Positions 8,787 to 16,921 of a stretch of DNA of 64,000 nt are shown in pieces (positions within the stretch are counted from its first letter, which is position 1; each line of letters starts with the position of its first letter). The translations under genes were made by a program, and so were the position numbers. The notes beneath the pieces were generated by a model. It was not told the origin of the DNA and ran no database searches. It saw only the letters and a list, made by a program, of their open reading frames with translations. The DNA comes from Olsenella sp. An290. GTDB lineage: Bacteria > Actinomycetota > Coriobacteriia > Coriobacteriales > Atopobiaceae. The stretch lies in contig NZ_NFIU01000004.1 in NCBI RefSeq assembly GCF_002159535.1, forward strand, positions 1 to 64,000, given 5' to 3'.

Positions 8787-8862
8787 GTGTCGACTATAAC
8801 CCTTTGATATGGTTTTGAATACTAGATTATCGGTTATTGGAAATTGTTCGGAGTTGAGCGGC

Positions 8863-9447
8863 ATGACGGAGAAGACGGTGGGGCCGAGGGGCCCGCGGGC
8901 GGGCGACGCGCGCCTCGAGCAGCTTGCGCGGAGCATGGGCTCGGTGCACATTGCGCGCATACGCGAGATGCCGCGCATCGAGCTCTACCTCGACCAGCTG
9001 CTCACGCTGGTCTCCCAGGAGCTCGAGTTCATGGCGGTCCCCGGGGAGACGCTCGTGACCGGATCTATGGTCAACAACTACGTCAAGCAGGGCGTCATCC
9101 CCGCGCCCCGCAAGAAGCGCTATACCCGGCGGCACGTGGCGTCGCTGCTGTTTGTCTGCGCGCTCAAGCGCGTGTTCTCCATCTCCCAGGTGAGGAGCCT
9201 GGCGTCGCTCGTCTGGGGCTCGGGCCTCGATCTTGAGGAGCTCTACGACCGCTCGTGCGCCGCGCTCGAGGCCGCGCTCGCGCGGCGCTTCTCGCCCGAG
9301 GCGCCCGCGCCCGCGCTCGAGCTCGTCAACGAGGCGGGCGAGCCCGCCGGCCCGGAGCTCGCGTGGCTGCTCCAGGCCGCCATGGAGGCGCTCGCCGACA
9401 AGGTTGCCGTGGAGCAGACGCTCCTTCTTGGCGAGGGGGAGGCGTAG
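8863..9447 (+). CDS. DUF1836 domain protein, putative HTH regulator
   Basis: The protein is 194 aa from the ATG at 8863. That start follows GGAGTTGAGCGGC and gives MTEKTVGPRGP; the frame is open up to 8809. The segment MPRIELYLDQLLTLVSQEL, then VTGSMVNNYVKQGVIPAPRKKRYTRRHVASLL, fits the DUF1836 family, which has a MerR-like winged helix. DNA binding is therefore likely but its targets are unknown. It sits directly before nhaA (5-nt gap) and is divergent from degV. A role in controlling either neighbour is inference only. Confidence 0.8.
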   Translation: MTEKTVGPRGPRAGDARLEQLARSMGSVHIARIREMPRIELYLDQLLTLVSQELEFMAVPGETLVTGSMVNNYVKQGVIPAPRKKRYTRRHVASLLFVCALKRVFSISQVRSLASLVWGSGLDLEELYDRSCAALEAALARRFSPEAPAPALELVNEAGEPAGPELAWLLQAAMEALADKVAVEQTLLLGEGEA

Positions 9448-9452
9448 GTCCC

Positions 9453-10862
9453 GTGTCCAGCAGCATCTTTCGTCACGACCGCGTGGTCGCGCGCATCGAG
9501 CGCCGCGGCGCGCTGCGCAAGATCACCTCAAACGGGACCATCGCGGCGGCGGTGATGGTGGGGGCGGCCCTGCTCTCCCTCATCGTGGCCAACACGCCGC
9601 TCTACGAGGGCGTCGAGTGGCTGCTCGGCCTTCAGGTCGAGGCGGGCGTGGGCCCCCTGGTCGTCTCGCTCTCGGTCGAGTCCTTCGTGAACGACTTCCT
9701 CATGGCGGTCTTCTTCCTGCTCGTGGGCATAGAGCTCAAGTACGAGATGACGATCGGGCAGCTGCGCAGGCCGCGCCAGGCGGTGCTGCCCATGCTCGCC
9801 GCGGTGGGCGGCGTCGCCGTGCCGGCCCTCATCTACCTTGCCGTCAACGCGGGCACCCCCACGGCCGGCGGCTGGGCCGTCCCCATCGCCACCGACATCG
9901 CCTTCGCCCTTGGCGTGGTGTCGCTGCTCGGGGACCGCTTCTCCCCGGCGGCCAAGGTCTTCTTCCAGACGCTCGCCATCGCCGACGACATCCTTGCGAT
10001 CGTGGTCATTGCCCTCTTCTACGGCCATGCGCCCGACCTCGGCTGGTGCCTCGCGTCGCTCGTCGTGGTGCTGGCGCTCGCGGCGCTCAACCGCGCGCGC
10101 GTCTACGCCGTGGCGCCCTACGCGTTTCTCGGCGTGGTGCTGTGGGCCTGCATGTTCAAGTCGGGCATCCACGCCACGCTCGCGGGCGTGATCTTGGCCT
10201 TTGCGCTGCCCTCGCGCTCGGACGTGCACCTGGGCGAGCTCGGCGACTGGCTCGCCCAGCGCGCCCGCGACCTCGACGACGCCTATGACGACGACCACCA
10301 CGTCCTCGGCCAGCATGACTTCACGGACGGCGCCCGGCGCGTCGAGCGCGTCATGCACCACGTCACGCCGCCCCTCCAGCGCATGGAGCGCTACGTCTCG
10401 GTCTTCGTCAACTTCTGCGTGCTGCCGCTCTTTGCCTTCGTGAACGCGGAGCTGCACCTGGTGGGGGAGAGCCTGGGCACGCTCTTTGCGGACCCCGTGG
10501 CCGTGGGCGTGTACCTGGGCGCCGTGCTCGGCAAGCCCGTGGGCATCATCCTCGTGACGCTCCTGCTCGTCCGCCTGGGCTTTGCCCGGCTGCCGCGCGG
10601 CATGGACTGGGCGCAGGTCGTGGCCGTGGGCATCCTCGGGGGCGTGGGCTTCACCATGTCCATCCTCATCGCGGGGCTCGCGTTCGCGGACGGCGGGGAC
10701 GTCCTCGCCGCCAAGTGCGCGATCCTCATGGGGTCGGTCACCTCGGCCGTCCTGGGTGCGGCCTTCGTCCGGGTCTTTGCGCGCGGAAGGCGCCGGCGCG
10801 CCGGCGGTCGGGGCGCGCCTCGACCTCAGGGTGATACGCGTCCGGGGCAAGGGGTATCCTAG
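9453..10862 (+). CDS. nhaA: Na+/H+ antiporter NhaA
   Basis: Inner-membrane sodium/proton antiporter of 469 aa from the GTG at 9453 (MSSSIFRHDRV). The upstream AGGCGTAGG partly overlaps the previous stop. Family signatures include FLLVGIELKYEM, the unwound-helix motif ATDIAFALGV (Asp about 148) and TLAIADDILAIVVIALFYG with the two transport aspartates (about 178-179). About 11-12 hydrophobic helices are present. A charged loop (about residues 265-310) precedes the last transmembrane block. It probably shares a transcript with the DUF1836 gene. It handles pH and sodium homeostasis. Confidence 0.95.
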   Translation: MSSSIFRHDRVVARIERRGALRKITSNGTIAAAVMVGAALLSLIVANTPLYEGVEWLLGLQVEAGVGPLVVSLSVESFVNDFLMAVFFLLVGIELKYEMTIGQLRRPRQAVLPMLAAVGGVAVPALIYLAVNAGTPTAGGWAVPIATDIAFALGVVSLLGDRFSPAAKVFFQTLAIADDILAIVVIALFYGHAPDLGWCLASLVVVLALAALNRARVYAVAPYAFLGVVLWACMFKSGIHATLAGVILAFALPSRSDVHLGELGDWLAQRARDLDDAYDDDHHVLGQHDFTDGARRVERVMHHVTPPLQRMERYVSVFVNFCVLPLFAFVNAELHLVGESLGTLFADPVAVGVYLGAVLGKPVGIILVTLLLVRLGFARLPRGMDWAQVVAVGILGGVGFTMSILIAGLAFADGGDVLAAKCAILMGSVTSAVLGAAFVRVFARGRRRRAGGRGAPRPQGDTRPGQGVS

Positions 10863-10919
10863 AGGACAGGGCATGACCGCGCCCGCGCCCGACGCGCCCG
10901 CGCCTGATTGGAGATTCGC

Positions 10920-11570
10920 ATGGGTGGATTCAAACGACTCTGCATGGTGGTCTACGTGCTGGCCAGCCTGTTCGCCCTGGGGGCCCTCGCGCTCACGTGG
11001 TACGGGCCCTGGACGGCCGGGGCCTCGGCGCTGCTCACCATCGACGCCTACTCCATGGCGCTTCTCGCCTGCATGGCCGTGAGCGTCTTCGGCCTCGTGG
11101 TCCTTCTCGCCCGCGCCCTCGTGGTGCGCAAGGTGCGCACGGTGGAGGTTGCCAGCGTGGACGGCGGGACCATCTCGGTCACGCGCGACGCCATTGCGGC
11201 CCAGGCGGCCCACATCGTCGAGGCCGACGGCACCTGTCGGGCCGATCGCGTCACGGTGGACGCCAAGCCGCGCGGGAGCGTGCGCGTGCGCGTCCGCGTG
11301 CTCCCGCGCGAGACCGTGGACGTGGTCCTCAAGGGCGCGGAGCTCCATGAGGAGCTCGTGGGCGGGCTTTCCGCCGTCTGCGGGGACACGGTGGAGTCCG
11401 TGAGCCTCGAGTTCGTGGAGCCCGAGTCCGTGACGCTCGCGCAGGCGGGCGAAGCCACGGGGCCCGCGCCCGAGGACGAGGCGTCGCCGGCCGTCCCCGA
11501 GCCGTCCGACGCCACGAGCGAGATCACCGTGTCCATGGGAGGCACGCGCGACGCGGAGAGGGAGGCGTAG
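10920..11570 (+). CDS. amaP: Alkaline shock response membrane anchor protein AmaP
   Basis: The 216-aa protein starts at the ATG at 10920 (MGGFKRLCMVVYVLASLF), preceded by TTGGAGATTCG. A TTG four codons upstream is less likely. Two N-terminal transmembrane helices (about residues 7-28 and 42-70) are followed by a soluble alpha/beta domain (VRTVEVASVDGGTISVTRDAIAAQAAHIV), typical of AmaP. An acidic tail ends the protein. It is first of three genes with DUF2273 and Asp23/Gls24 proteins. AmaP anchors Asp23-type proteins at the membrane in Gram-positive bacteria, and the order here supports that role. Confidence 0.88.
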   Translation: MGGFKRLCMVVYVLASLFALGALALTWYGPWTAGASALLTIDAYSMALLACMAVSVFGLVVLLARALVVRKVRTVEVASVDGGTISVTRDAIAAQAAHIVEADGTCRADRVTVDAKPRGSVRVRVRVLPRETVDVVLKGAELHEELVGGLSAVCGDTVESVSLEFVEPESVTLAQAGEATGPAPEDEASPAVPEPSDATSEITVSMGGTRDAEREA

Positions 11571-11574
11571 GCCC

Positions 11575-11967
11575 ATGGCTGACGAGAAGACCCCCAAGGC
11601 GCGGATCGAGCTTGGGTCGCAGGGCGCGGCCGAGAGGGGCGCGGCCCGCGACGACGGCACCGCCGCCCCGGGCGCCGCGCACGACGACGCGCCCCGCGAC
11701 GACGGCTCCTACACCGTCGGCGAGGCCGTGCGGGACGGCGCCGGGCGCGTCTCAGCATGGGTGTCCCGCACGTTCCCCGGGCACGAGAACGCGTTCTGGG
11801 GCGGCGTGATCGGTCTGCTCGTGGCCGTTGCCTTCTTTGTGCTGGGGCCCTGGCGCACCGCGCTCATCGCCGTCCTTGTGGTGGTGGGCGTCGCGGTGGG
11901 CCAGATGCTCGACGGAGACCCCAAGATCATCAACACCCTGAGGAAGCTCTTTTCCCGTAACCAGTAG
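11575..11967 (+). CDS. DUF2273 small membrane protein of the Asp23 cluster
   Basis: The 130-aa product has a disordered, charged N-terminal half (about residues 1-65, Asp/Ala/Gly-rich). A DUF2273-like core follows: FWGGVIGLLVAVAFFVLGPWRTALIAVLVV as two helices, then VAVGQMLDGDPKIINTLRKLF. It starts 4 nt after amaP and precedes the Asp23 gene. DUF2273 proteins occur between AmaP and Asp23 in many Gram-positives and are thought to be part of the membrane stress complex. The long N-terminal extension is unusual for the family, which is often about 60-80 aa. Confidence 0.85.
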   Translation: MADEKTPKARIELGSQGAAERGAARDDGTAAPGAAHDDAPRDDGSYTVGEAVRDGAGRVSAWVSRTFPGHENAFWGGVIGLLVAVAFFVLGPWRTALIAVLVVVGVAVGQMLDGDPKIINTLRKLFSRNQ

Positions 11968-12012
11968 ACGTGACCCTTGGGCGGCGCGCCGCCCCGGCAG
12001 CGAGGAGCAGAC

Positions 12013-12585
12013 ATGAGCAAGGTCGACACCACCAAGGTCCCGACGGACGAGCCCCACGGCACGGGGGAGACGACGGACCTCGTCCTTTCCGACGACACAG
12101 AGACGGGCGAGCTGGCCGAGGCCGCCGAGGCCGGCCAGGACATCGACCTTGCCACCGAGGGCGACGAGGACCTCGACTCCGAGGACTCCCTCACCTTCTC
12201 AAACGGCGTCATCGAGAAGATCGTGGCCATTGCCATGCGCGACGTCCCCGGCGTCGTGGGCATGAAGGGCAGCTGGTTCAATCGCGTCCAGGACGCCTTC
12301 GGCGCGAGCGACTCCACCAAGGGCGTGACCGTGGAGGTGACGCCGGAGAGCGCGGTGCGCGTGAACATCTCCGTGCTCATCGAGTACGGCGCGTATGCCC
12401 CGCAGGTCTTCGAGGACGTCAAGCGAGCCGTGGTCAAGCAGGTGACGGGCATGACGGGCCTCGAGGTCGCGGGCGTGAACCTGCGGATCGAGGACGTCCT
12501 CACGCCCGAGGAGATCGAGCAGCGCTCCCGCAGGGCCGTCCCCGCCAAGAAGGACGAGAAGGACGAGGAGGAGCCGGAGGAGTAG
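12013..12585 (+). CDS. Asp23/Gls24 family envelope stress response protein
   Basis: The 190-aa product starts at ATG 12013 after CGAGGAGCAGAC. An acidic, disordered N-terminus (about residues 1-60) leads into the Asp23 domain. Recognisable parts are LTFSNGVIEKIVAIAMRDVPGVVGMKG, then VTVEVTPESAVRVNISVLIEYGAYAPQVFEDVKRAVVKQV and GLEVAGVNLRIEDVL. These match Asp23/Gls24 proteins, abundant cytosolic proteins tethered to AmaP and induced by cell-envelope or alkaline stress. The C-terminus is charged (Lys/Glu). It is last in the three-gene operon, followed by a clear hairpin terminator. Confidence 0.92.
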   Translation: MSKVDTTKVPTDEPHGTGETTDLVLSDDTETGELAEAAEAGQDIDLATEGDEDLDSEDSLTFSNGVIEKIVAIAMRDVPGVVGMKGSWFNRVQDAFGASDSTKGVTVEVTPESAVRVNISVLIEYGAYAPQVFEDVKRAVVKQVTGMTGLEVAGVNLRIEDVLTPEEIEQRSRRAVPAKKDEKDEEEPEE

Positions 12586-12609
12586 CCGTCCCGGCAATCT
12601 GCCTCCCTC

Positions 12610-12643
12610 GGCCGCGCGGTTCTTCTCGCCGCGCGGCCTCTTT
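12610..12643 (+). terminator. Terminator after the Asp23 operon, with GTTCTTCTCG across its loop
   Basis: GGCCGCGCGG (12610-12619) pairs with CCGCGCGGCC (12629-12638), followed by TCTTT. The 9-nt loop TTCTTCTCG, with the last stem G, makes the recurrent word GTTCTTCTCG. It lies 24 nt after the stop. A weaker stem (CCGCAG/CTGCGG, then CTTTT) follows at about 12648-12670. Confidence 0.8.
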
Positions 12644-12740
12644 GTGCCGCAGGGCTTGGGCTGCGGGGCTTTTGTCTTGCTGCTGCCCCGGCGGACGTCC
12701 CCGGCGCACGTCGGGGCTGGGCGGCGCGTTTCGTTTCGAG

Positions 12741-12869
12741 ATTGGGTGGCATGTTTGATGGAACCGGGCGCTCTGGCATCAAGTAAGCCGCCCAGTCGCG
12801 AGAAGAACCTGGCCTTTTGTCCCGCATCCGGCCGTGTGGCATCGTCGAGCATCAAACATGCCACCCAAT
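12741..12869. repeat. Family-2 inverted repeat (ATTGGGTGGCAT arms)
   Basis: ATTGGGTGGCATGTTTGATG (12741-12760) is repeated as its perfect reverse complement at 12850-12869. The 89-nt spacer contains CGAGAAGAAC (12799-12808). A close relative with CATC in place of CATG lies at 15309-15490. The element occupies most of the 382-nt gap between the Asp23 operon and the convergent dehydrogenase. I see no gene in this gap. Confidence 0.85.
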
Positions 12870-12967
12870 ACCAGACGTTTTCTGGCGGTACGGGCTTTGG
12901 GAGGAGCGCGACCCCCTGACGCCCGGCCGATGCGCGTCCCCGGCGGCTTGACCGAGCCTCGTCGGGC

Positions 12968-13951
12968 CTACCGGACCTCGTGCGGGGTCTCGGCTCCAGC
13001 GGCAAAGGCGAGCAGCGCCTCGACGTTGCTGCGGACCATCCCCTCGACGCTCTCGGCGGTGTAGAACGCCATGTGCGGGGTCACGATGACGTTGGGCAGG
13101 GCCATGAGCGCGGCGCGGTCCCGGTTGGGGAGGACGTCGCGGCTGCGGTCAAGGTAGTAGAGGCCCGCCTCGTGCTCGATGGTGTCGAGCGCGGCGGCCC
13201 CGAGCCTCCCGGACTCGAGCGCGTCAAGCAGCGCCGCCGTGTCCACGAGGCTGCCGCGCGCGGCGTTCACGAGCACGGCGTCCTCCTTCATGAGCGCAAG
13301 CTCCCCGGCGCCGATCATGTGGCGGTTCTCGGGCAGCCCCGGCGCGTGGAGCGTCACCACGTCGGAGGCCGCCAGAAGCTCGGGCAGGGTGACGTAGGCG
13401 GCAAGGCCCGCGAGCTCGGCGCACGGGAACGGGTCGCATGCGAGCACGCGGCAGCCGAAGCCCGTGAGCTGGCGCACCACGCAGGAGCCGATCGCGCCCG
13501 TTCCCACCACGCCCACGGTGCAGCCGGCGAGCGAGCGCCCGAGCTTGCCCTCGAGGGTGAAGTCCTGCGCGGCGGCGTGACGGCAGACGAGCTTGACCTT
13601 GCGCAGCGCCATGAGCATCAGCATGATGGCGTAGTCGGCCACGCCCTCGGGCGGGTAGGACGCGTGCCCCACGCGGACGCCCAGCTCGCGCGCGGCGGCC
13701 AGGTCGATGTGCTCGTAGCCGATGGAGCGCGTGGCGAGCCCGCGCACGCCGAGCTCGTGGTAGGTCGCCAGGAGCTCGCGCGGCATGGGGTTGGTGATGA
13801 TGGTGACACCGTCGGCTCCCGCGGCAAGGCCCGCGTTCTCCGGCGTGGGGTAGTCGGCCGTCCAGCCGTACTCAAATCCTAGCTCGTGACTCAGGGCCTC
13901 GAGGCAGGGCAGCTCGTCGTAGGGACGCAGCGAATAGGCAAAGATCCTCAT
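12968..13951 (-). CDS. D-2-hydroxyacid dehydrogenase, D-lactate dehydrogenase type
   Basis: NAD-dependent reduction of a 2-oxoacid, probably pyruvate to D-lactate. The product is 327 aa, the normal family length. The NAD-binding motif VGVVGTGAIG is at 146-155. The catalytic triad is visible as Arg232 (NAARGS), Glu at about 259-261 (DTIEHE) and His293 (TPHMAF). The N-terminal MRIFAYSLRPYD resembles D-LDH/VanH-type enzymes. The start follows AGAGGGAAGAC on the minus strand. It is a single gene, divergent from the C_GCAxxG_C_C gene. The substrate is inferred from family; other 2-hydroxyacids are possible. Confidence 0.88.
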   Translation of the reverse strand: MRIFAYSLRPYDELPCLEALSHELGFEYGWTADYPTPENAGLAAGADGVTIITNPMPRELLATYHELGVRGLATRSIGYEHIDLAAARELGVRVGHASYPPEGVADYAIMLMLMALRKVKLVCRHAAAQDFTLEGKLGRSLAGCTVGVVGTGAIGSCVVRQLTGFGCRVLACDPFPCAELAGLAAYVTLPELLAASDVVTLHAPGLPENRHMIGAGELALMKEDAVLVNAARGSLVDTAALLDALESGRLGAAALDTIEHEAGLYYLDRSRDVLPNRDRAALMALPNVIVTPHMAFYTAESVEGMVRSNVEALLAFAAGAETPHEVR

Positions 13952-14038
13952 GTCTTCCCTCTTCTGACAAAGGCGACCGGGTCATCTGTCATGGTCTGCG
14001 GACGCGCCGCCCGCACGGCCCTATGCTAGCCGTTCCGC

Positions 14039-14047
14039 TGCTAGAAT
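14039..14047 (+). promoter_or_regulatory. Extended -10 upstream of the C_GCAxxG_C_C gene
   Basis: TGCTAGAAT, an extended -10, lies 30 nt before the start codon. It matches the TGCTA(G/C)A(A/C)T pattern seen before the TPP riboswitch and the YitT gene. Confidence 0.5.
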
Positions 14048-14076
14048 TTGGCGGAGCTTCGACGGAGGGGGAGACC

Positions 14077-14529
14077 ATGACGGACAGCGTGAGCATTGCG
14101 GCGGTTGAGGCTGCCGCCCGGGCCAACAACCGGCCGGGACCTGACCACATGAACTGCGGGGAGTCCGTGATCGCGGCGCTCTGGGACGCCTTCGAGCCCG
14201 ACTTCCCGCGCGCGGTGGTGGCCGCGGGCGCCGGCATGGGCGCGGGCATTGGCGGCTCGGGCTGCGTCTGCGGCGCGCTCGCGGGCGCCGTGGTTTTTCT
14301 CGGCCTCATGATGGGGACCAAGGAGCGCGCCAAGCCGCTCGCGGCCGAGCTCCATGACGCCTTTCGCGACGGGACGGCCCGTCACGCCACGTGCTGCCGC
14401 GTGCTCACGCGCGGGATGGACTGGTGGGGCGACGAGCGCGTCTCCCAGTGCCAGGACCACTGCGCGCTCGCGGCCGGTGCCGCGGCGCGGGTGCTCTGCC
14501 GCGAGCTCGGCGTGCGCGCGGAGGCGTAG
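14077..14529 (+). CDS. C_GCAxxG_C_C family redox protein
   Basis: The 150-aa protein starts at ATG 14077 after a strong GACGGAGGGGGAGACC. Cysteines occur as MNCGESV (about residue 26), GSGCVCGALAGAVV, CCRVLTRGMDWW and CQDHCALAAGAAARVLC. This spacing defines the C_GCAxxG_C_C family, small proteins thought to bind metal or do redox chemistry near electron-transfer enzymes. Gly/Ala-rich stretches (AGAGMGAGIGGSG) may form a membrane-associated helix. Its function is not established. It has its own promoter and lies between divergent and convergent neighbours. Confidence 0.82.
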   Translation: MTDSVSIAAVEAAARANNRPGPDHMNCGESVIAALWDAFEPDFPRAVVAAGAGMGAGIGGSGCVCGALAGAVVFLGLMMGTKERAKPLAAELHDAFRDGTARHATCCRVLTRGMDWWGDERVSQCQDHCALAAGAAARVLCRELGVRAEA

Positions 14530-14557
14530 CGGCCCTTCTGGCTGCAGGCGGGCTTCC

Positions 14558-15154
14558 CTAGCCCAGCGCCGTCCAGATGACGACTGCCGCCAGAGCGAGC
14601 GCCGCCACGAGCAGGCACGCGTCCACGACCCCGCCGGTCTTGCAGAGGCCGGCGCTCGCCCGGGCGGGCAGCGGCCAGAGCAGGCGCATCCCCCGGTGGG
14701 TGAGCGCGTCGAGCGCGAGGTGCGTGGTAAAGCCGAGCGCCACGTAGGGGGCGAGCGGCGGGCAGATGAGGTGCGTGGCCGCGGCAAACCCTGCCAGCGC
14801 GAGCACCGAGTGCGAGAAGGACCGGTGGGCCGAGAGCCGTGCCGCGCAGGCAAGGGCGGCGAGCCCCGCGGCCCCGAGCGCGAGCGCCCCGAGGCCTCGT
14901 TCCGTCGCAGCGCGCAGGAGGGGCCCGCCGTGCGTCGCGTCCAGCAGGAGCGCGGCGGCGAGCAGCGCGGCCGCCGAGGCGCGCACGAGGCGCTCGCGCC
15001 AGGGGTGCGCCGTGTCGCGCACGTCGAGGTCCGGCAGCGCGGCGCCGACCGCCCCGCCGGCTGCCGCTGCCGCCAGGCCCGCGAGCCCCGCCGCCGGCCC
15101 TGCGGCCGCCAGCGCCGCGGCCGCGCCCACGGCGAGGTGCGTCCGTCCGGTCAT
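14558..15154 (-). CDS. YdjM-like membrane-bound metal-dependent hydrolase
   Basis: The 198-aa Ala/Leu-rich membrane protein carries conserved His/Asp motifs of the YdjM/DUF457 family. These are MTGRTHLAVG at the start, LPDLDVRDTAHPW (about 41-53), AHRSFSHSVLAL (about 109-120) and HLALDALTHRGMRLLWPL (about 145-160). Several transmembrane helices alternate with these motifs. Family members are annotated as putative metal-dependent hydrolases, sometimes linked to SOS or membrane lipids, without a defined substrate. The gene is convergent with the C_GCAxxG_C_C gene. Confidence 0.82.
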   Translation of the reverse strand: MTGRTHLAVGAAAALAAAGPAAGLAGLAAAAAGGAVGAALPDLDVRDTAHPWRERLVRASAAALLAAALLLDATHGGPLLRAATERGLGALALGAAGLAALACAARLSAHRSFSHSVLALAGFAAATHLICPPLAPYVALGFTTHLALDALTHRGMRLLWPLPARASAGLCKTGGVVDACLLVAALALAAVVIWTALG

Positions 15155-15274
15155 GCGTCCTCCCTCCCTTCGCGCCTGCTGCCCTATGGTAGCGCCGGTT
15201 GTTCCCGCCGGGAGAGGTGGGGTTTTGTGTGGGTGACGTCCGGGGCGCCCCGCTCGGGGCGGCTTCGGGCTGAA

Positions 15275-15490
15275 ATCCTTCGGGATTGGGTGACGTCAAT
15301 CCTTCGGGATTGGGTGGCATCTTTGATGCCCAGATCGGGAAATGGGCGGTTACGCGTGGTCACAGAGCACGCGTTCTTCTCGCCACCTGCGGTTTTGTCG
15401 GATGCCGTGCGGCCATGGGTGCCCCTTGCATCAAAGATGCCACCCAATTCCGGAAGTAGGCCGCCCGCCACATCAAAGATGCCACCCAAT
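15275..15490. repeat. Family-2 inverted repeat, complex copy
   Basis: Two left arms (15275-15298 and 15299-15328) and two right arms (15429-15454 and 15471-15497) share AATCCTTCGGGATTGGGTG or its complement. The long arms contain ATTGGGTGGCATCTTTGATG (15309-15328; complements at 15429-15448 and 15471-15490). The central spacer contains GTTCTTCTCG (15373-15382). It occupies most of the 453-nt gap between the ydjM-like gene and the TPP riboswitch; the rest holds only the promoter noted below. It resembles a duplicated version of the element at 12741. Confidence 0.85.
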
Positions 15491-15590
15491 TCCGGAAGGT
15501 AATCCCGAAGGAGGCCCGCGGGAGGAAGCCCTCGCGTCGGGCCCCGTCGCCCGCGGCCGAGACGAACCTCGCGCCCGCGTCAGCCTGCCG

Positions 15591-15599
15591 TGCTACACT
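15591..15599 (+). promoter_or_regulatory. Extended -10 for the thiamine operon
   Basis: TGCTACACT lies just before the TPP aptamer, placing the transcription start at about 15606. No good -35 was seen, as expected for an extended -10. Confidence 0.5.
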
Positions 15600-15606
15600 G
15601 TCACCG

Positions 15607-15722
15607 ACAACGGGGGGCTGGCGCACGCCGGCTGAGATTGGGTCCAGGATCGTCGGCGGGGGCGCCGGCGCGCGGCCCTGACCCAGGAACCTGATCCGGG
15701 TAATGCCGGCGTAGGGACCAGC
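15607..15722 (+). ncRNA. TPP riboswitch (THI element)
   Basis: The conserved TPP aptamer core is visible: GGGGGGCTGG, then CCGGCTGAGAT (pyrimidine-sensor arm), then ACCTGATCCGGGTAATGCCG and GCGTAGGGA (pyrophosphate-sensor arm). It lies directly upstream of four genes for thiamine or pyrimidine binding and uptake. Thiamine pyrophosphate binding is expected to repress them. A downstream hairpin (CGAGGCACC 15739-15747 with 15760-15768) ends 9 nt before the GGAAGGGAGGG ribosome site. This could be part of the expression platform controlling translation or termination. Confidence 0.95.
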
Positions 15723-15738
15723 GGGGACGCGCCCGCAC

Positions 15739-15768
15739 CGAGGCACCTACGAGAGACGGGGTGCCTCG
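15739..15768 (+). promoter_or_regulatory. Possible riboswitch expression-platform hairpin
   Basis: CGAGGCACC (15739-15747) pairs with GGTGCCTCG (15760-15768) over a 12-nt loop. It lies between the aptamer and the ribosome-binding site GGAAGGGAGG. Confidence 0.5.
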
Positions 15769-15789
15769 AGCACCCGGAAGGGAGGGCGC

Positions 15790-16131
15790 GTGAACTGCTC
15801 GATCGCAATCCAGTTCCTGCCCATGGATGCCACCACCGACGACGCCACGTGCGACGCGGTGGACGCCGTCATCGCCTACATCGACTCCACGGGGGTGGAC
15901 TACTTCGTCGGCCCGTTTGAGACGGCGATCGAGGGCGACTACGAGACCTGCATGGAGATCCTCAAGAACTGCCAGCTCGTGGGTGCCAGGGCGGGCTGCC
16001 GCCACATGATGACCTACGCCAAGATCAACTTCCGGCCCGAGGGCGAGGTCATGTCCACCGAGCGCAAGGTCGGCAAGTACCACCCCGGCGACCCCGAGTT
16101 CGCCGAGAAGAGCGCGGACGCGGCGGCCTAG
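15790..16131 (+). CDS. Thiamine-binding protein, MTH1187/YkoF type
   Basis: The 113-aa protein starts at GTG 15790, 3-8 nt after GGAAGGGAGGGC. The sequence NCSIAIQFLPMD, then VIAYIDSTGVDYFVGPFETAIEGDYETCMEIL and ARAGCRHMMTYAKINFRPEG, fits the single-domain thiamine-binding family (PF01910-like, related to YkoF). It likely binds thiamine or its pyrimidine moiety in the cytoplasm. It is first gene after the TPP riboswitch, 1 nt before the permease gene, which ties it to thiamine-precursor uptake. Confidence 0.88.
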   Translation: MNCSIAIQFLPMDATTDDATCDAVDAVIAYIDSTGVDYFVGPFETAIEGDYETCMEILKNCQLVGARAGCRHMMTYAKINFRPEGEVMSTERKVGKYHPGDPEFAEKSADAAA

Positions 16132-16132
16132 G

Positions 16133-16921
16133 GTGGCGTCGCGTCCCGAGCCCAGCCGCGCCCGTCGCGTGCTCGCCCCGCTCGTTGCCGTCGTCGCGCT
16201 GCTCGTCATCTGGGAGGCCCTCGTCGACGTGGGCGTCATCCCCAGCTTCATGCTGCCGGCGCCGTCGCAGGTGGTCATGGCGCTCGCCGAGGACGCGCCG
16301 CTCCTTCTGGAGCACTCGCTCGTCACGCTCGGCGAGGCGGCGGCCGGCCTTGCCGGAGGCGTTGCCCTCGGCTTTGCGTTCGCGCTGCTCATGGACCGCT
16401 TCGAGACGTTCTACCTGGCCTTCGAGCCGCTCATGACGATCTCTCAGACCATACCCACCATCGCCATCGCGCCGCTTCTGGTGCTCTGGCTCGGCTACGG
16501 GGCGCTGCCCAAGGTCGTGCTCGTCATCGTGACCACCTTCTTCCCGGTCACGGTCTCGCTCGCCTCGGGCTTCCGCTCGGTCGACCCCGACGTCGTCGAC
16601 CTCATGCGCACGATGAACGCCTCGCGCTGGCAGATCTTTCGGTACGCGAAGCTGCCCGCCGCGGCCGACCAGTTCTTCTCGGGCCTCAAGATCTCGGCCA
16701 CCTACGCCATCGTGGGCGCCGTGATCGCGGAGTGGCTCGGCGGCAGCGTGGGCCTGGGCGTCTACATGACGCGCGTGCGCAAGTCCTTCTCCTACGACCG
16801 GCTCTTTGCCTCGATCATCATCATCTCGATTCTGTCGCTTGGGCTCATGAAGCTCGTCGAGCTCGCCCAGCGCGCAGGCATGCCCTGGAAGAGGGCGGAA
16901 AGGAACAAGAATGAGCGATAG
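16133..16921 (+). CDS. thiX: ABC transporter permease for thiamine pyrimidine precursor (ThiX type)
   Basis: The 262-aa inner-membrane permease starts at GTG 16133, 1 nt after the previous stop. About six transmembrane helices are present. The BPD-type permease EAA-like loop is seen as DVVDLMRTMNASRWQIFRYAKLPAAADQFFSGLKI. Related families import nitrate, sulfonates or hydroxymethylpyrimidine. The TPP riboswitch and the neighbouring NMT1/THI5-like binding protein point to pyrimidine (HMP-type) precursors. Its last 11 nt overlap the binding-protein gene. Confidence 0.9.
   Translation: MASRPEPSRARRVLAPLVAVVALLVIWEALVDVGVIPSFMLPAPSQVVMALAEDAPLLLEHSLVTLGEAAAGLAGGVALGFAFALLMDRFETFYLAFEPLMTISQTIPTIAIAPLLVLWLGYGALPKVVLVIVTTFFPVTVSLASGFRSVDPDVVDLMRTMNASRWQIFRYAKLPAAADQFFSGLKISATYAIVGAVIAEWLGGSVGLGVYMTRVRKSFSYDRLFASIIIISILSLGLMKLVELAQRAGMPWKRAERNKNER

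Noticed and set aside
12741-15490. Short CRISPR-like array
   Set aside because: Repeats are inverted pairs, not regularly spaced direct repeats, and no cas genes are present.
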